The notes beneath the pieces are model-generated. The model saw only the letters and a program-made list of their open reading frames with translations, did no database searches and had not been told where the DNA came from. A DNA stretch of 64,000 nucleotides, taken from Nissolia schottii. Lineage: Eukaryota; Streptophyta; Magnoliopsida; Fabales; Fabaceae. Shown piece after piece: positions 61,365 to 64,000 of this stretch; the first letter of the stretch is position 1; the number at the start of each line of letters is the position of its first letter. The stretch is from assembly GCA_003254905.1 (NCBI GenBank), contig QANU01000796.1:309253-373252 (forward strand), written 5' to 3'. The position numbers and the translations under genes are program-made.

Positions 61365-63283
61365 TCAAATAAGTGTTGGCTGGCCCAATGTGAATTCCAA
61401 ATCCAAGTTAGGTTTCTTGGGGCTTGATGCTGACAGGTTTGAGGATGAGCTTCCATCTGATATTCTCTCATAGCTTAGGCACTTTGGATCCATTTCCTTC
61501 TGGAATAAATAATTAAATAAAAAAAGATCAGAAAAATAAATTTATATAGTGTAATGAGATTATGATAAATTAATAAAGAGTGAAATATAGTGTTAAAGAG
61601 AGGGCAGAGTACGTATAGCACAAGAAATTAATGTTTGAACAGATTTTTTGGGAATCAAAGGACATTTGACTCAGAGAATAATTGCAGAATATTTATATCT
61701 CTCCAGGAAAAAAAAAAGCCTGCTAGAACTTGCAATGTTCATGTGCTACTAGCTTCCAATTATTTTTCTCCATAGCATTAGCATTAGCATTCATCAGATA
61801 TACACTATAGTATATATTTTGACCCATCCACATAACTTCATAATCTAGATTATTGATCTGGGAGTCAAATTAAATTGGGGTTAGGTTTAGCTACGGCTCT
61901 AGGGTCCTTTATTTTTAATATGATCATTCATTAATAAAATCTTAACTAGAGGGAAAGCTTTCTTTTACTACAGCTAGCATAGCACAATTATCTCTTTTGC
62001 TTTTAAACCTCCTTTGTAATTAGTAAATGGTGAAAAGGACTGGTCTACCCCCCATTTGAATTTGTGAAGGACAAAAAAAAGCAGCTTTATTGGAAAGCCT
62101 TTTCCTTTACATAATGTGCATGGCAAGATGAAAAAGATCAAACGTAGTTCCCTTTTCCCCCTCCTCTCTCAACTCCCTTTCATGCAATTCCAAACACAGC
62201 CTTAATTGTAAAAAAAACAAAACAAAATAACTTTGGTATTATAACAACTTTGGTGTAACAATCAAAAGGGCTTTTTTCAATTGAGTAACATTTACACATA
62301 CCTCAAGGGAATGCACGTTGTTGCCAACAGAATCAGCCTTTGGCTTGCCATGCAACCAAGCTTCCCTGTTACAAAAAATCAACAAAAACATTATATAACA
62401 ATTGGGAGAAGAATATTTTTCCCATTACTGGAATGCCATGCAAATGGAAAAGCAAATCTGAGGAAAAGAAAGCCATCTTTTACTGTCTTATTTATAGCTA
62501 TTATAGCCCCCCTTTTGCTTATTCTGCTGAGATTGAAATAAAGTTTGAAGCCATCCCATGTGATATCCCATTGCCCATGAGCACATTGTGTGGCTGTATA
62601 TATAATTCATGTATTTAATTACTAACACAAGGATGGTCAGGTGTTAAACAACTTTGTTCCATTCTTAAATTAAGGGTCTCGGGTTCGAGACTCAAGGAGA
62701 AAAAATAAAACTTTTGTCAGGAAGGACAGTCACAGTATTACGAGCAGAATTAGTCAATCTCACTAGTCGTAGAATTCGGGTATTAGTGGAAGGAAAAAAA
62801 ATTATGTATTTAATTTGTATACTATAGGATCATTCAAGGAAGTTTCAGAGGGGAATATGGCTTTGGCACCAAGATTTCTAATTATGGGTGTTACCCAAGG
62901 GGCTTAGCTTTGGCACTAAGTTTCCCAATTGTTGGGGGCCCATGTAATAGGTTAATATCTGAGCCCCACAAAATCCTAAGGAAAGAGATATCTCTATTTT
63001 TAAGGTGGTGGATTTTGGCATATATCAAACTCCTGTGTGTTTTTTGAATGGTAGGAGTGTGTGTGGGGGTTCCTTTTGTTCTTTCTTTACTTACTTTTCA
63101 TAAACTTACTATAGAAGAGAGTATATTATTACCCCCATCATCTAAGAGTTTGGATGCTCATGGTTTTGTGGACAGACAGGACAAAGCAAAACTGAAATGA
63201 TTTATTCTCTTTGTGATTTTAGTGCTCTTAAATATGTTTTTGTACGTGAGGTTAAGAGAAAAGAAAAAGAGAAAGCAAAGAAC

Positions 63284-63320
<37 letters not shown>

Positions 63321-63887
63321 TGCTAAGACATACATGAATTGCTCTCCCATTAATATTATTATTAGTACTTTATTTTGCAACATTACCGGTCAAACATAGA
63401 ATGAAACATAACAAAATTATATATAAATTTAAAATAGAACTGTGAACCAAGAAAAAAAATGATACTTGCAACTTGATCATAATGATAAAAAAGAAAATTC
63501 CACTAGCTATCTAGGGAAATAAAGATGTTGCCAAGATCATTCATAGCAACAAGTTGCTCTATATATAAGTGTCCTTGGAGACCCCAGTAACACAATTGCA
63601 CATGTATTGCAAACAAGAGTGTTCCAAGTGACCATCATACATGCACATTGATGCATAAAACTGAACAGAAAAAAAAAAATCCCCAAAAAGAGGGAATTTA
63701 AATAGCAAAACATATGTAACAAGTTACCTGGAAGAGTTGCTCCAAAGCCCATGATAGTCCTTATCTTCGTTAACGCTTGGTCTTCCTTGCTTAATGGATA
63801 GATCAGACCTCCTTGAAGAGTTGATGTCAAACATTAATTCCTCCGAAGTATCTCCGGATGATCTATTATCATATACATCAGATTGCC
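61365..63887 (-). CDS. KAN2: KANADI2 transcription factor, C-terminal exons (partial)
   Basis: KANADI proteins are GARP-family transcription factors that specify abaxial identity of lateral organs. Only the last three coding exons lie in the window: 63728-63887, 62302-62365 and 61365-61499. They join in frame to encode 117 codons plus stop. Features: GQSDVYDNRSSGDTSEELMF at the start, GLWSNSSREAWLHGKPKAD across the first join, CLSYERISDGSSS, and the ending PNLDLEFTLGQPTLI. The LDLEFTLG end is the conserved KANADI C-terminus and resembles an EAR-type LxLxL repression motif. The GARP DNA-binding domain would be encoded by exons to the right of 64000. Assignment to KAN2 rather than KAN1/3/4 rests on the C-terminal sequence and on synteny with ATS1, At1g32220 and RCD1. 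Confidence 0.92.
62630..62800 (+). repeat. SINE-like insertion in KAN2 intron
   Basis: TGGTCAGGTGTTAAAC (A-box-like, about 62635) is followed by a strong B-box GGGTTCGAGACTC at about 62690 and an A-rich tail, within the 1362-bp intron 62366-63727. It is probably a tRNA-derived SINE on the strand opposite to KAN2. Ends are approximate. Confidence 0.45.
63290..63318. repeat. (AG)n microsatellite in KAN2 intron
   Basis: A run of about fourteen AG units lies in the same intron as the SINE-like piece. Confidence 0.9.
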
Positions 63888-64000
63888 CTAATTCATGTTC
63901 AAAAGGAAAGGAGTAGAAAAAATGTACATTAGAGAAAAGAATAGAGGAAGCACATTAACCAACAATGTTGGAATTTCATGGCAAAATGTTCCAAATAGGG

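Noticed and set aside
61370-61473. Plus-strand peptide resembling GWPNVNSKSKLGFLGLDADR
   Set aside because: It is the reverse strand of the KAN2 last exon. The minus reading gives the conserved KANADI C-terminus, with proper splice sites.

Overview
This is a gene-poor, AT-rich stretch of nuclear DNA from a flowering plant, almost certainly a core eudicot. The evidence is GT-AG split genes with long AT-rich introns, plastid transit peptides, Stowaway, Tourist, Mutator-like and LTR elements, many dinucleotide repeats, and plant-only families (RCD1, KANADI). I cannot name the species. Seven protein-coding genes and one tRNA gene could be modelled. All exon joins keep frame, and each protein length fits its family.

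Layout. 0-3.1 kb: no gene recognised. 3.2-9.5 kb (minus): ATS1, plastid glycerol-3-phosphate acyltransferase, 12 coding exons, with a Stowaway MITE in intron 2. 9.6-14.7 kb: transposon-rich block, with an LTR ending at a primer-binding site and a decayed Ty1-copia pol. 14.8-19.1 kb (plus): plastid Rossmann-fold protein, At1g32220-like, 7 exons. 20.0-21.0 kb: non-autonomous Mutator-like element with long inverted repeats and a target duplication. 21.2-23.9 kb (minus): SUFB. 25.4-28.5 kb (minus): SMN-like protein without a Tudor domain. 28.7 kb (minus): tRNA-Leu(CAA). 29.3-29.7 kb: solo LTR with a perfect 5-bp duplication. 29.7-34.2 kb: empty AT-rich DNA. 34.2-40.1 kb (plus): RCD1 (WWE-PARP-RST). 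41.7-42.0 kb: Tourist-like MITE. 43.4-46.1 kb (minus): SKL2 (CS domain plus inactive shikimate kinase). 46.1-61.4 kb: a 15-kb region without a recognisable gene, holding transposon relics, a promoter-like patch near 53.1 kb and two assembly gaps. 61.4-64.0 kb (minus): the last three coding exons of KANADI2; its GARP DNA-binding part lies beyond the right edge.

How it fits together. This is not an operon or a single pathway. SUFB (Fe-S assembly), ATS1 (plastid lipid), the At1g32220-like protein and SKL2 are plastid-targeted; RCD1, the SMN-like protein and KAN2 are nuclear. The strongest pattern is synteny. In Arabidopsis, ATS1, At1g32220, RCD1 and KAN2 are At1g32200, 32220, 32230 and 32240, while SKL2 and the RCD1 paralogue SRO1 are adjacent at At2g35500/35510. 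This window therefore looks like the pre-duplication order, later split between two Arabidopsis segments. DAD1 (At1g32210), which sits between ATS1 and At1g32220 there, was not found; the transposon block is in its place.

I found no new multi-gene system. The items most worth a second look are the Tudor-less SMN-like protein, a stop-free 84-nt intron inside the RCD1 RST domain, the GC-rich cargo of the Mutator-like element, and the unexplained promoter-like patch in the 15-kb region.
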